Origin: Glaciimonas sp.
GTDB taxonomy: Bacteria; Pseudomonadota; Gammaproteobacteria; Burkholderiales; Burkholderiaceae_D
Reading direction: 5' to 3'
NCBI GenBank assembly: GCA_012927585.1
Contig: JABBOY010000016.1
Coordinates: 1 to 64,000, forward strand
DNA length: 64,000 bases
This document shows positions 54,201 to 62,455 of this stretch, piece by piece; positions within the stretch are counted from its first letter, which is position 1; the number at the start of each line of letters is the position of its first letter. The notes beneath the pieces were generated by a model that did not search any database, was not told the origin of the DNA, and saw only the letters and a list, made by a program, of their open reading frames with translations. A program made the position numbers and the translations under genes.

Positions 54201-54745
54201 CAAGCGTCAAGAAGGCCGTCGCGTCATCCGCCAAACTGAGCGAATTGATGAGCATGATCGAGGATTTGCTGGAAGAAGAACGCAAGATTCTGGTGTTTTC
54301 GTCATTCACCAGCATGTTGGCGCTAATCGAAACCGAACTGCAGGCGCGCAAGGTGCCGTATGCCATTCTCACCGGCAGTACCGAGAATCGGGCTGACGTA
54401 GTGCGCACGTTCCAGCAGGGCTTGGTGCCGATCTTCCTGATCAGCCTGAAAGCCGGCGGCGTCGGCCTGAACCTGACCGCCGCCGACACCGTGATTCATT
54501 ACGACCCGTGGTGGAATCCGGCCGCCGAAAACCAGGCTACCGACCGCGCCTGGCGTATCGGCCAGGACAAACCGGTGTTCGTCTACAAGCTGATCGCCAA
54601 AGGCACGCTGGAAGAAAAAATCCAGGCGCTGCAACAGAAAAAATCCGACTTGGCGCACGCAATGTTGTCCGACGACGGCGAGACGCAAAACATGAAGATT
54701 ACGCAGGAGGATTTGCAGGCGATTTTCGCGCCGCTGGAACAGTGA
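51296..54745 (+). CDS. SNF2-family helicase with N-terminal SWIM zinc finger
   Basis: GGSCSCPVGTMCKHMAAVLL (CxC..CxH); GILADDMGLGKTVQTLAHIL, DESHYIKN, YDPWWNPAAENQATDRAWRIGQ. Confidence 0.95.
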   Translation: MQYTLRDLINGFEAKTLARAQDIVRRGLVESTEIIGDAIEGSVQGSGDWSYEQDIALVARKHGVEFGGSCSCPVGTMCKHMAAVLLTCLQQEALAPLPGQPGSDAMMMPNAVAAWLQRVGNAVHGTAAPASLAAKSGIAPKTSKTPYRLLFVLSPDRSGKRVTLNLCKARLRANGDIAAATLVGEMYNMLASPPSYLQPGDEDAVRLFIALRSGLYGGTDVEPKGRVGAQLLQMLLNPLLNPLLNPLPESQQPVQQLYWANSFQDIQKGQVYPVRSGPARDAKLAWFEEDQCWRLGWQFQSDPTGPAEQESGSVDYILPTEPVLYVNNLVCGNLVLQQGGASIPVRELQAMVAQAPTLTAKDRLAVSHVLLAQGLQNLVPMPQPLQQMVRDDVVSQPVLLLGALPQSQSQYGVAGTPTLWQDFASPAFNYDGVRVADDHAEFLTRRSGQGIEKIIRQRGAEDAAIAALHALGLAPPQHAVAPLSTLVGALVMPSQLDWLRFTREEIPALEAQGWQIERMPDYRYDVAEVEDWYADIDDEASESGSPWFDLELGIVVNQLRISLLPVLVDLIRNAPLDFNPQALAAHADDEPLLATLPNGVRVALPWGRIKPILSTLGELYFTEKDGGAIRLSTLDAARLAELAGTTQLRWIGGQRLRDMGQKLATFGGVQTIAPPRGLQATLRDYQSEGLAWMQFLREYDLAGILADDMGLGKTVQTLAHILIEKEAGRLTQPALVIAPTSLMGNWQDEAARFAPDLRVLVLHGKERLAHFDAIDQFDLVLSTYALLPRDEEKLREHAYHLVILDESHYIKNPRSKAAHTAGLLRARHRLCLSGTPLENHLGELWSQFHFLLPGLLGEEKAFNAAFRHPIEKQGNIGRRVLLTRRIKPFLLRRTKDKVAKELPPKTEMVRSVELSGGQRDLYETVRLAMDKKVRTEIAMKGVARSQIVILEALLKLRQVCCDPRLVKSASVKKAVASSAKLSELMSMIEDLLEEERKILVFSSFTSMLALIETELQARKVPYAILTGSTENRADVVRTFQQGLVPIFLISLKAGGVGLNLTAADTVIHYDPWWNPAAENQATDRAWRIGQDKPVFVYKLIAKGTLEEKIQALQQKKSDLAHAMLSDDGETQNMKITQEDLQAIFAPLEQ

Positions 54746-54804
54746 TTTTTGAGGGTGAATCAGGAGTGCGCCAAAAAAGAAACTTCTAAACCGAAGGGGT
54801 TTCC

Positions 54805-54871
54805 GTAGGTGCGAATTCATTCGCACGAATCCGCGTGGAATAGTACGGTGTGCGAATAAATTCACACCTAC
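54805..54871. repeat. REP-like inverted pair (GTAGGTGCGAAT family)
   Basis: GTAGGTGCGAATTCATTCGCAC ... GTGTGCGAATAAATTCACACCTAC; same family as 11658-11714. Confidence 0.88.
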
Positions 54872-54909
54872 GCGCTTCATTAGTATCGCGGTTGCGGAGT
54901 TGGCATCAT

Positions 54910-55000
54910 TATAAATTTACAGGGAGTATAGTTAAAAACACGATACTTTCCGCATATAAATAATGCGGAAGATGAAAATACAATAAGTAGTATGTTTAAA
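54910..55000 (+). repeat. Two-hairpin intergenic element (GGGAGTAT family), copy 9
   Basis: ATAAATTTACAGGGAGTATAGTTAAAAACACGATACTTTCCGCATATAAATAATGCGGAAGATGAAAATACAATAAGTAGTATGTTTAAA. Confidence 0.8.
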
Positions 55001-55018
55001 TTTGATGGCTGAAAAAGA

Positions 55019-55882
55019 TTATATTATTTTCAATGGCCGAATGCCGCCGGTCACGCGTTCGATCCCAGCCAAATCCTGCCAGCTTTGCACTTGCTGGAAG
55101 CCTTGGGCAACCAACAGCGCGCGCACCGCCGCCGCCTGATCAAATCCATGTTCCATCAACAGCCAGCCGCCCACCATCAGATGGGATGCCGCGCCGTCAA
55201 CAATGGTACGCAATGCAGACAGGCCGTCGGCGTGGTCGGTCAGGGCGCTGATCGGCTCAAAGCGCAGATCGCCTTGGCCCAGATGGGCGTCGCCTGCCAC
55301 GATGTAGGGCGGGTTGGCGACGATAAGTGCGAATTGTTCGTCCGCCTGCAACACGTCATACCAATCGCTTTGCAGCAAGCGCAGGGCGTTGCCGCCGATT
55401 GACAAGATGTGCGCCGCATTGTGTTGGGCCACGTCAAGTGCGGCCGGGCTGACATCGAGTGCGCTGACCTGCAGATCGGCACGGCTGTGGGCAATCGCAA
55501 TCGCAATCGCGCCGGAACCCGTGCCCAGATCCAGCACCCGGCTGTTGAGCGGTGTGCGTTGTAGCTGCAGCGCCAGTTCCACCAGCAATTCGGTTTCCGG
55601 GCGCGGAATCAGCACATCCTTGGTTACTCGAAATGGCAAGCCGAAAAATTCGCGCTGGCCGACGATATACGCAATCGGTTCACCCGCTTCGCGGCGCTGC
55701 AGCAGCGTTGTGAAGCGCTGCGCTTCCCCGGCATTCAACTTGCGTTCGGATTGGGTGATCAACTGGACGCGCGTCAAATCCAACGCATGCATCAGCAGCA
55801 TGCGAGTTTCCAGTGCCTCCAGCGGCGAGCTGCGCTGGACTGCGGCGATGTCGCAACCGGCCTCGATGCGGGTCAGGGGCAT
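55019..55882 (-). CDS. prmC: Peptide chain release factor N5-glutamine methyltransferase
   Basis: YIVGQREFFGLPFRVTKDVLIPRPETELLVE, VLDLGTGSGAIAIAIA, LIVANPPYI. Confidence 0.95.
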   Translation of the reverse strand: MPLTRIEAGCDIAAVQRSSPLEALETRMLLMHALDLTRVQLITQSERKLNAGEAQRFTTLLQRREAGEPIAYIVGQREFFGLPFRVTKDVLIPRPETELLVELALQLQRTPLNSRVLDLGTGSGAIAIAIAHSRADLQVSALDVSPAALDVAQHNAAHILSIGGNALRLLQSDWYDVLQADEQFALIVANPPYIVAGDAHLGQGDLRFEPISALTDHADGLSALRTIVDGAASHLMVGGWLLMEHGFDQAAAVRALLVAQGFQQVQSWQDLAGIERVTGGIRPLKII

Positions 55883-55883
55883 T

Positions 55884-56363
55884 TCAGCGCTCCGGTTTGT
55901 AGGCCGTCCACCACAGCGCAATTGTGAAGATCGTAAACCACAACAGCGCCCACATCGGAGTCGACAGGCCTAGAATCGGCGCGTATTCGGTGCTGCAGAA
56001 ACCATTGGCCTTGAACAAGAAAGGCAGCAGTTCAGCGCTCGGGATCTTGTTGAGCGCGGTTTCCAGCGGGTCGATCCCGCACGAGATTTCTGGATGCGCC
56101 TTGACCCACAAATGCCAGCCGGCAATACCGGTTCCGATATGCGCTGCAATCAGTCCCAGGCTGGCGCCGGCGCGTGCAGCAGCGCGTGGCAATGCGGCGC
56201 TTACCAGGCATATTAGGGCGATCGCGGCAAACGCATAACGCTGCATCACGCACAGCGGACAAGGCTTCTGGTCCAGCCCATGCTGCAGATACAGCGCTAC
56301 GCCGAGCAGGGTCAGGCAGATATAGGCGATTGCCAGTAAAACATTTTTGGAGGTGATCATCAT
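55884..56363 (-). CDS. dsbB: Disulfide bond formation protein B
   Basis: LYLQHGLDQKPCPLCVMQRYAF; four-TM DsbB pattern. Confidence 0.93.
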   Translation of the reverse strand: MMITSKNVLLAIAYICLTLLGVALYLQHGLDQKPCPLCVMQRYAFAAIALICLVSAALPRAAARAGASLGLIAAHIGTGIAGWHLWVKAHPEISCGIDPLETALNKIPSAELLPFLFKANGFCSTEYAPILGLSTPMWALLWFTIFTIALWWTAYKPER

Positions 56364-56401
56364 ATTTTTAAAGTTGGCGGGAGTGGGTTGGCAATATTAA
56401 A

Positions 56402-57484
56402 TCAGGATACATCGCCTAGTGCTGCCAGCAATTCAGCCTGATGCTCGGCCATCAGTGCATGGATCAAATCGTCGAGATCGCCATCCATGATGAAATCGAG
56501 CTTGTACAGCGTCAGGTTGATGCGGTGATCGGTCATCCGTCCTTGCGGGAAGTTGTAAGTGCGGATGCGTTCGCTGCGGTCGCCGGAACCGATCAGGCTC
56601 TTGCGGGTCGCCGCTTCCTTGGCTTGTTGCGCGCGGATTTGGACGTCCATGATGCGGGTAGCCAGCACCCGCAAGGCTTGCGCCTTGTTTTGATGTTGGC
56701 TGCGGCCGTCCTGACATTCGACTACGATGCCGGTCGGGTTATGCGTGATGCGCACCGCCGAATCGGTCTTGTTGATGTGCTGGCCGCCGGCACCGGAGGC
56801 GCGATAAGTATCGATGCGCAAGTCGGCTGGATTAATCACCACATCGCTGACTTCATCGGCTTCCGGCATCACCGCAACCGTACAAGCCGAAGTGTGGATG
56901 CGGCCCTGGGTTTCGGTAGTCGGCACGCGCTGTACCCGATGGCCGCCGGATTCGAACTTCAGTTTGGCGTAAGCGCCGGGGCCGACCAGGCGCACGATGA
57001 CTTCCTTGTAACCGCCCAGTTCCGACGCCGATTCGGACATGATTTCGATCTGCCAGTGTTGCCGCTCGGCAAAGCGGGTGTACATGCGCAGCAAGTCGCC
57101 GGCAAACAACGCGGCTTCGTCGCCACCGGTGCCGGCGCGAATTTCCAGCAGGATGTTGCGCTCGTCGTTGGCATCTTTGGGCAGCAGCATCTTTTGCAGG
57201 TCGCGTTCCAGTTGCTCCATGTGTTGTCTGGCAGCGTCGATTTCGTCCTGCGCGAACTCTTTCATTTCCGGGTCCGACAGCATGTCCTGCGCGGCTGTTG
57301 CATCTTTTTCGGCCTTGGCGTAGGACTGATAGAGCGCTACCAGCGGACTGATTTCGGCGTGCTCACGGGTTAGTTTGCGGTAATTGTCGATTGACGCCGT
57401 GGCATCTTCGCGCATCAACAGTTGGCCGACTTCCTCCAGACGATTGGAGAGTTGGTCGAGCTTGGCGAGCATGGATGGTTTCAT
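56402..57484 (-). CDS. prfA: Peptide chain release factor 1
   Basis: [43 protein letters not shown]. Confidence 0.98.
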   Translation of the reverse strand: MKPSMLAKLDQLSNRLEEVGQLLMREDATASIDNYRKLTREHAEISPLVALYQSYAKAEKDATAAQDMLSDPEMKEFAQDEIDAARQHMEQLERDLQKMLLPKDANDERNILLEIRAGTGGDEAALFAGDLLRMYTRFAERQHWQIEIMSESASELGGYKEVIVRLVGPGAYAKLKFESGGHRVQRVPTTETQGRIHTSACTVAVMPEADEVSDVVINPADLRIDTYRASGAGGQHINKTDSAVRITHNPTGIVVECQDGRSQHQNKAQALRVLATRIMDVQIRAQQAKEAATRKSLIGSGDRSERIRTYNFPQGRMTDHRINLTLYKLDFIMDGDLDDLIHALMAEHQAELLAALGDVS

Positions 57485-57594
57485 AAAAATTCTGCCTGGA
57501 AAAGCGGTCGATCTAAGGAAGCCGGCCGCGTTTCGATGGCGGTCAGCGTGCAGTGCAGTGTGGGAAGTTGCGAGTGCGAAAGCGAACAGCTACG

Positions 57595-58884
57595 CTAACG
57601 CCGGGTGCGAAACAGTTGCGGCAATAGCTTGGCCAGGCGCGCGCGCTCGTCGCCTTGCGCTTGGTGCAAAGCCTGTTGCGGGCCATGCAGAAATTTGGCG
57701 GTGATGCCTTTGGAAAGTGCTTCCAGCACGGCATCGATGTCGTCGCCGCGCGCGATCATTTTGCGCGCACGTTCGAGTTCGATCATCCGCAGTATTTCGC
57801 TGTTTTCGTGCAGATCCTGGATTACCGGCACCACCAGTCGGCCATCGACCCAGTGCATGAAGGACTGCACCCGGGTTTCAATGATCGCTTCAGCTTGCGC
57901 TACCGCCGCCTGCCGATTTTCCATGCCGGTCTGAACTACGGCACCCAGATCGTCGACGGTGTACAAAAAAGCATCGTCGAGTCGGCCGACTTCGGTTTCG
58001 ATGTCACGCGGCACCGCCAGATCGACCATGAACATCGGCTTGTGGCGGCGCGCCTTGATGGCGCGCTCGACCATGCCGAGCCCGATGATCGGCAGCGACG
58101 ATGCGGTGCACGAAACCACGATGTCGAACTGCGCCAGTTGATCCGGCAATTCGGCCAGGCGAATGGCCCGACCACTGAAGCGGTTCGCCAGCGTTTCACC
58201 GCGCTCGAGCGTGCGGTTGGCAATCGTGATCGATTTCGGATTTTGCGCCGCAAAATGGGTGGCGCACAATTCGATCATTTCGCCGGCGCCGATGAACAAC
58301 ACATGTTGTTCCGAGATGGTGTCGAAAATCCGCTGCGACAGCCGCACCGCAGCGGCTGCCATCGAGACGCTATGGGCGCCGATTTCGGTGGTGCTGCGCA
58401 CTTCCTTGGCAACCGCGAACGTGCGCTGGAACAACTGATGCAGATACGTGCCCAGGCCGCCGACGGCCTCCGCCTGGCGCACAGCATCCTTCATCTGGCC
58501 CAGAATTTGCGGCTCGCCAAGTACCATCGAATCGAGCCCGGAGGCGACGCGAAACGCGTGCCGTACAGCGCCATCCTGCGGCAATGTGTACAAATGCGGA
58601 CGCAGTTCCGAGTAGGGTAATTTGTGATAATCAGCCAAAAAATGCGCGCTGCTGTCGATTGCCGCCTCGATCCCGCCCGGCACGTGGCTGGCCGCGTACA
58701 GCTCAGTGCGGTTGCACGTCGACAAGATGGCGGCTTCATCGGTGTAGCCGGAGCCTTCCTGATTGCCGAACCATGCCCGCGCCGACCCCACTGCCGCACC
58801 GATCTGGTCGGCAGGAAAAGCCACCTGTTCGCGCAACGCAAGCGGCGCGGTGGTGTGGTTGAGGCCTACGGCAAGCAGTTGCAT
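57595..58884 (-). CDS. hemA: Glutamyl-tRNA reductase
   Basis: [47 protein letters not shown]. Confidence 0.97.
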   Translation of the reverse strand: MQLLAVGLNHTTAPLALREQVAFPADQIGAAVGSARAWFGNQEGSGYTDEAAILSTCNRTELYAASHVPGGIEAAIDSSAHFLADYHKLPYSELRPHLYTLPQDGAVRHAFRVASGLDSMVLGEPQILGQMKDAVRQAEAVGGLGTYLHQLFQRTFAVAKEVRSTTEIGAHSVSMAAAAVRLSQRIFDTISEQHVLFIGAGEMIELCATHFAAQNPKSITIANRTLERGETLANRFSGRAIRLAELPDQLAQFDIVVSCTASSLPIIGLGMVERAIKARRHKPMFMVDLAVPRDIETEVGRLDDAFLYTVDDLGAVVQTGMENRQAAVAQAEAIIETRVQSFMHWVDGRLVVPVIQDLHENSEILRMIELERARKMIARGDDIDAVLEALSKGITAKFLHGPQQALHQAQGDERARLAKLLPQLFRTRR

Positions 58885-59068
58885 GTGGGTTGTCACGTGT
58901 CCGCAATGCGGAACTTATTTTTAAGCAAGTTCACATTATAACTCTCGCTGCAGATGGCAAACCGGCCGTTACCAGTGACCGGGTCTGGATTGACGGAATT
59001 TTTCGATTGACTGAATCTGGCTCAAGCCACTCCGGTAATACCAGCCGAATCAGGCAGCGCTGCCTTTA

Positions 59069-59758
59069 TTACACTGAAACTTGTTCCAGGCAGTAACCGT
59101 AACTGTAGACCGGAGCCAGACGAAATCCGTTTTCCGGGTGTAACTGCAGCTTGCTGCGCACCCGCGATACATGGGTATCCATGCTGCGGGAGGGAATTTC
59201 GCTATTGCCGGACCATACCGATTCCAGAATTGTGACGCGTGAAAGCGGTCGGCCCAGATTGCGGAAAAACAGCAGCGCCAAATTGAATTCTTTGTGCGTC
59301 AGTGCAATCGGGGTGCCATCAAATGTTAACTGAGCGCTGCGGGTTTCGAACACATAACGGCCAAACTGGATTCGTTCGGTCGCGTTCTGGCTTGGATAAG
59401 CGCGTCGCAAAAGCGCCTGCACCCGAGCCACCAGTTCACTGCGGCGAATCGGCTTGATCATGTATTCATCGGCGCCGGCTGCCAGGGCTTCAATGATATC
59501 GTCTTCGCTGGAATGGCTGGTGATGAAGAGCACCGGCAGCTTGGGCAACATTTTTTCGCGCGCCCAGCGCATCACTTCGGGCCCGCTTGCTCCAGCCGTT
59601 TGCCAGTCGAGAATCAGCATATCGCAACTGTCCCGGCGTAACTGCTGAAGCATCTCGCCGGCGTTTGAAAATGGATGGCAGACGTGTCCTGCGGTATTCA
59701 GAATTTTGCATGTCAGCCCGGCTTGGACTGGGTCGTCGTCTAGGACTGCGATTCTCAT
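59069..59758 (-). CDS. OmpR-family response regulator (no histidine kinase adjacent)
   Basis: MRIAVLDDDPVQAGLTCKIL, LILDWQTAGASG, FITSHSS, IKPIRR; winged-helix C-terminus. Confidence 0.9.
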   Translation of the reverse strand: MRIAVLDDDPVQAGLTCKILNTAGHVCHPFSNAGEMLQQLRRDSCDMLILDWQTAGASGPEVMRWAREKMLPKLPVLFITSHSSEDDIIEALAAGADEYMIKPIRRSELVARVQALLRRAYPSQNATERIQFGRYVFETRSAQLTFDGTPIALTHKEFNLALLFFRNLGRPLSRVTILESVWSGNSEIPSRSMDTHVSRVRSKLQLHPENGFRLAPVYSYGYCLEQVSV

Positions 59759-59892
59759 GGCGTGTCAATGCGAACGGTCAGGTGGGAATACAGGCAACAA
59801 GTTTTATCGTCCTGCAGTAACGCGACTTTAATCGCACTTATGCAAGCCAGTTGAGCGGCGGTTTACATAGCCTTGCGACTTCTAATATCCAT

Positions 59893-59980
59893 CAAAATAC
59901 TAGGAGTATAGTCAAAATTAATGCACTGTACGCATGTTTTAATAGAATTTTATAAAATACCTTAAGCAGTATATTTATTG
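59893..59980 (+). repeat. Two-hairpin intergenic element (GGGAGTAT family), copy 10
   Basis: AAAATACTAGGAGTATAGTCAAAATTAATGCACTGTACGCATGTTTTAATAGAATTTTATAAAATACCTTAAGCAGTATATTTATTG. Confidence 0.72.
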
Positions 59981-60031
59981 GCACAAGGCCGAATGGCGGT
60001 CTCTGTAGCGAGTGCGCTACAATGCCGCCGT

Positions 60032-60345
60032 GAAGCAAGCCAGACAGTCGCTGGCTGCGGTTGCAAGGCCGTGGCGGGAGGAAGGTCCGGACTCCATACA
60101 GCAGGGTGACGGTTAACGGCCGTCCGCTGAAAGCTGCAAGCGTAGTTGGCTTCGGTATAAGGCGAGGAATAGGGCCACAGAGACGAGCGTATTAAGTTAC
60201 GGTGAAACGCGGTAACCTCCACCCGGAGCAATTCCAAATAGGCACGCGTTGATGCTGCTCGCGGAGCGTGCGGGTAGGAAGCTTGAGCGCTGGAGTAATT
60301 CAGCGCCTAGAGGAATGGCTGTCATAGCGCGCGATTGCAAAACCG
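60032..60345 (+). ncRNA. rnpB: RNase P RNA (bacterial type A)
   Basis: GAAGCAAGCCAGACAGTCGCTGGCTGCGG...GGGAGGAAGGTCCGGACTCC..CAGGGTGACGGTTAACGGCCGTC...AGGGCCACAGAGACGAG...GTGAAACGCGGTAACCTCCACCCGGAGCAATTCCAAATAGG. Confidence 0.97.
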
Positions 60346-60773
60346 TGCGCCGTAACAAAATCCGGCCTATCGGCTTGCTTCACTTTTTTCGGACGCGCCT
60401 TCCGTGCGCGGTATTTTTATCCGATTCAAACCCGGTTTGCCACTGGCGCTGCGGTTTCCCTGCATTTTCTCCCTATAAATATGCAAAAACACATGTGTTT
60501 ATATTATGTGGTGCTTTCACTGTGCTCGATAAGTACTTAATTCCATAAGGAATTTCTATTATCTCCATCAGCATTTGAAGGCTAAGTCATTGACTTGAAT
60601 CAGTAAAATCCATTTTCTCTTCTTAAAACAGCTTGACCAGTTATTACGCTTCCACTAAAGTGGGTAACAGTGTGGAAAAGTGTTTTTTTGTGGGAATTAT
60701 AAATATTCCTGCAATTAATTTGCAGCCGGCAGGCGGCTCCCGAAAATAACCAGCCCAAAGGGGTTTGATAATC

Positions 60774-61202
60774 GTGTTCCAAGGTGCGTCAGCATTAAAT
60801 CTCGATGTGAAAGGCCGGATGTCGATCCCGGCCAGGCATCGCGACGCGCTGTCGATCCAGTGCGAAGGCAGGGTCACGCTGACCAAGCACCCGCACGGTT
60901 GTCTTTTATTGTTTCCGCGCCCGGTATGGGAAAGCCATCGTGAACAGATTGCCGCCTGGCCGATGTCGGCGCGCGCCTGGCAACGCATCTTTCTGGGCAA
61001 TGCATCCGATGTGGAAATGGATACTGCCGGCCGGATTCTGGTAGCGCCCGAGTTGCGTAATGCCGTTGGTCTGACCCGCGACGTCATGTTGCTAGGCATG
61101 GGCAGTCATTTTGAGTTGTGGGATGCGGTCAAGCTTGCCGAAAGCGAGTCGCAGGCGATCGCAGCAGGCATGCCTGACGTATTAAGTAATTTTTCGTTTT
61201 AG
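60774..61202 (+). CDS. mraZ: Division/cell wall cluster transcriptional regulator MraZ
   Basis: [29 protein letters not shown] start inferred from the homologous N-terminus. Confidence 0.93.
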   Translation: MFQGASALNLDVKGRMSIPARHRDALSIQCEGRVTLTKHPHGCLLLFPRPVWESHREQIAAWPMSARAWQRIFLGNASDVEMDTAGRILVAPELRNAVGLTRDVMLLGMGSHFELWDAVKLAESESQAIAAGMPDVLSNFSF

Positions 61203-61211
61203 GAACCTGTG

Positions 61212-62186
61212 ATGACGATACAAACGGTGCCGGAATATTTGCACCGCACGGTGCTGCTGGATGAGGCGGTCGATGCGCTGGCGCTGGAAGGTGCGCGCAC
61301 GAATGGGGTCTACGTCGACGGTACTTTTGGGCGCGGCGGCCATAGCCGCAAAATTCTGCAGCGTCTGAGCCCGAATGGGCGCCTGATCGCCTTTGATAAG
61401 GACCCGCAGGCAAACGCCACGGCGCAAGAGTTTTCCGATCCGCGTTTTGAAATACTGCACGATAGTTTTGCGACTATGGGTGATGCCTTTGCAGCGCGCG
61501 GAATTGCGCAAGTGGATGGTGTTTTGCTGGATTTGGGTATTTCGTCGCCGCAAGTCGACGATGCTGCAAGGGGTTTCAGTTTTCGCTTGGACGGCCCGCT
61601 CGATATGCGCATGGATAGTACGCGCGGCCTTTCGGCTGCAGACTGGCTGGCGACTGAATCAGAACAAAAAATTGAAAAGGTGATACGCGAATATGGGGAA
61701 GAACGGTTTGCTTTTCAGATTGCAAAGGCGATTGTTGCTGGCCGGACAATCGAGCCAATTTCAACCACACGACAGCTTGCCGCGATCGTGGCAAGGGCAG
61801 TCAAAACTCGCGAGAAGGGTAAGGATCCGGCAACCCGCACCTTTCAGGCTATACGGATTTACATCAATCAGGAGCTTGAGGAACTTGAAGCTGGATTAAA
61901 TCAAGCCTTTCAATATCTGGCGCCAAACGCAAGGTTGGTAGTGATTAGCTTCCATTCGTTGGAAGACCGCATTGTCAAGCATTTCATGGCAGCTAAAGCG
62001 CATGTCAAGCAACCGGACCGCCGCTTGCCGATACGTGCGGTTGATTTGCCGCAACCGCAAATGTGCCTGGTATCAAAAATAAAGCCCACTGAGGCCGAGG
62101 TCTGCGGCAATCCACGCGCCCGTTCTGCCATTATGCGTGTCTGCATGCGCCTGCCTGATGCTTCCACATCCGAGAACCTGCCATGA
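61212..62186 (+). CDS. rsmH: 16S rRNA (cytosine1402-N4)-methyltransferase
   Basis: [48 protein letters not shown]. Confidence 0.97.
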   Translation: MTIQTVPEYLHRTVLLDEAVDALALEGARTNGVYVDGTFGRGGHSRKILQRLSPNGRLIAFDKDPQANATAQEFSDPRFEILHDSFATMGDAFAARGIAQVDGVLLDLGISSPQVDDAARGFSFRLDGPLDMRMDSTRGLSAADWLATESEQKIEKVIREYGEERFAFQIAKAIVAGRTIEPISTTRQLAAIVARAVKTREKGKDPATRTFQAIRIYINQELEELEAGLNQAFQYLAPNARLVVISFHSLEDRIVKHFMAAKAHVKQPDRRLPIRAVDLPQPQMCLVSKIKPTEAEVCGNPRARSAIMRVCMRLPDASTSENLP

Positions 62187-62455
62187 GTGCGCGCACCAAC
62201 GGCATCATGGCAGCCCTTCTGGTCATATGCGCATTGTCGCTGGTGAATGCGCAATATCATGCGCGTCGCTTGTTTGTCGAGCTGGGTCGGGCGCAATCCC
62301 AGTCAAAATTGCTGGATGTGCAATGGGCCCAGTTGCAACTTGATCAATCCACTCTGGGCAAGCATGCGCGCATCGAACTGGTCGCAAAGCGTGATCTGAA
62401 AATGCTTGCATTGACCGCAGCCAGCACACAATACCTGACTGTGGAGGCCAAATGA
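62183..62455 (+). CDS. ftsL: Cell division protein FtsL
   Basis: Small single-TM protein between rsmH and ftsI. Confidence 0.9.
   Translation: MSARTNGIMAALLVICALSLVNAQYHARRLFVELGRAQSQSKLLDVQWAQLQLDQSTLGKHARIELVAKRDLKMLALTAASTQYLTVEAK

Noticed and set aside
59893-59980. Considered the two-hairpin elements as simple Rho-independent terminators
   Set aside because: Stems are A/T-rich and not followed by consistent T-tracts, copies occur in both orientations relative to genes, and the conserved GGGAGTAT start is not explained by termination.
60470-60560. AAACACATGTGTTTA palindrome downstream of rnpB
   Set aside because: Short A/T-rich palindrome without other support; likely chance.
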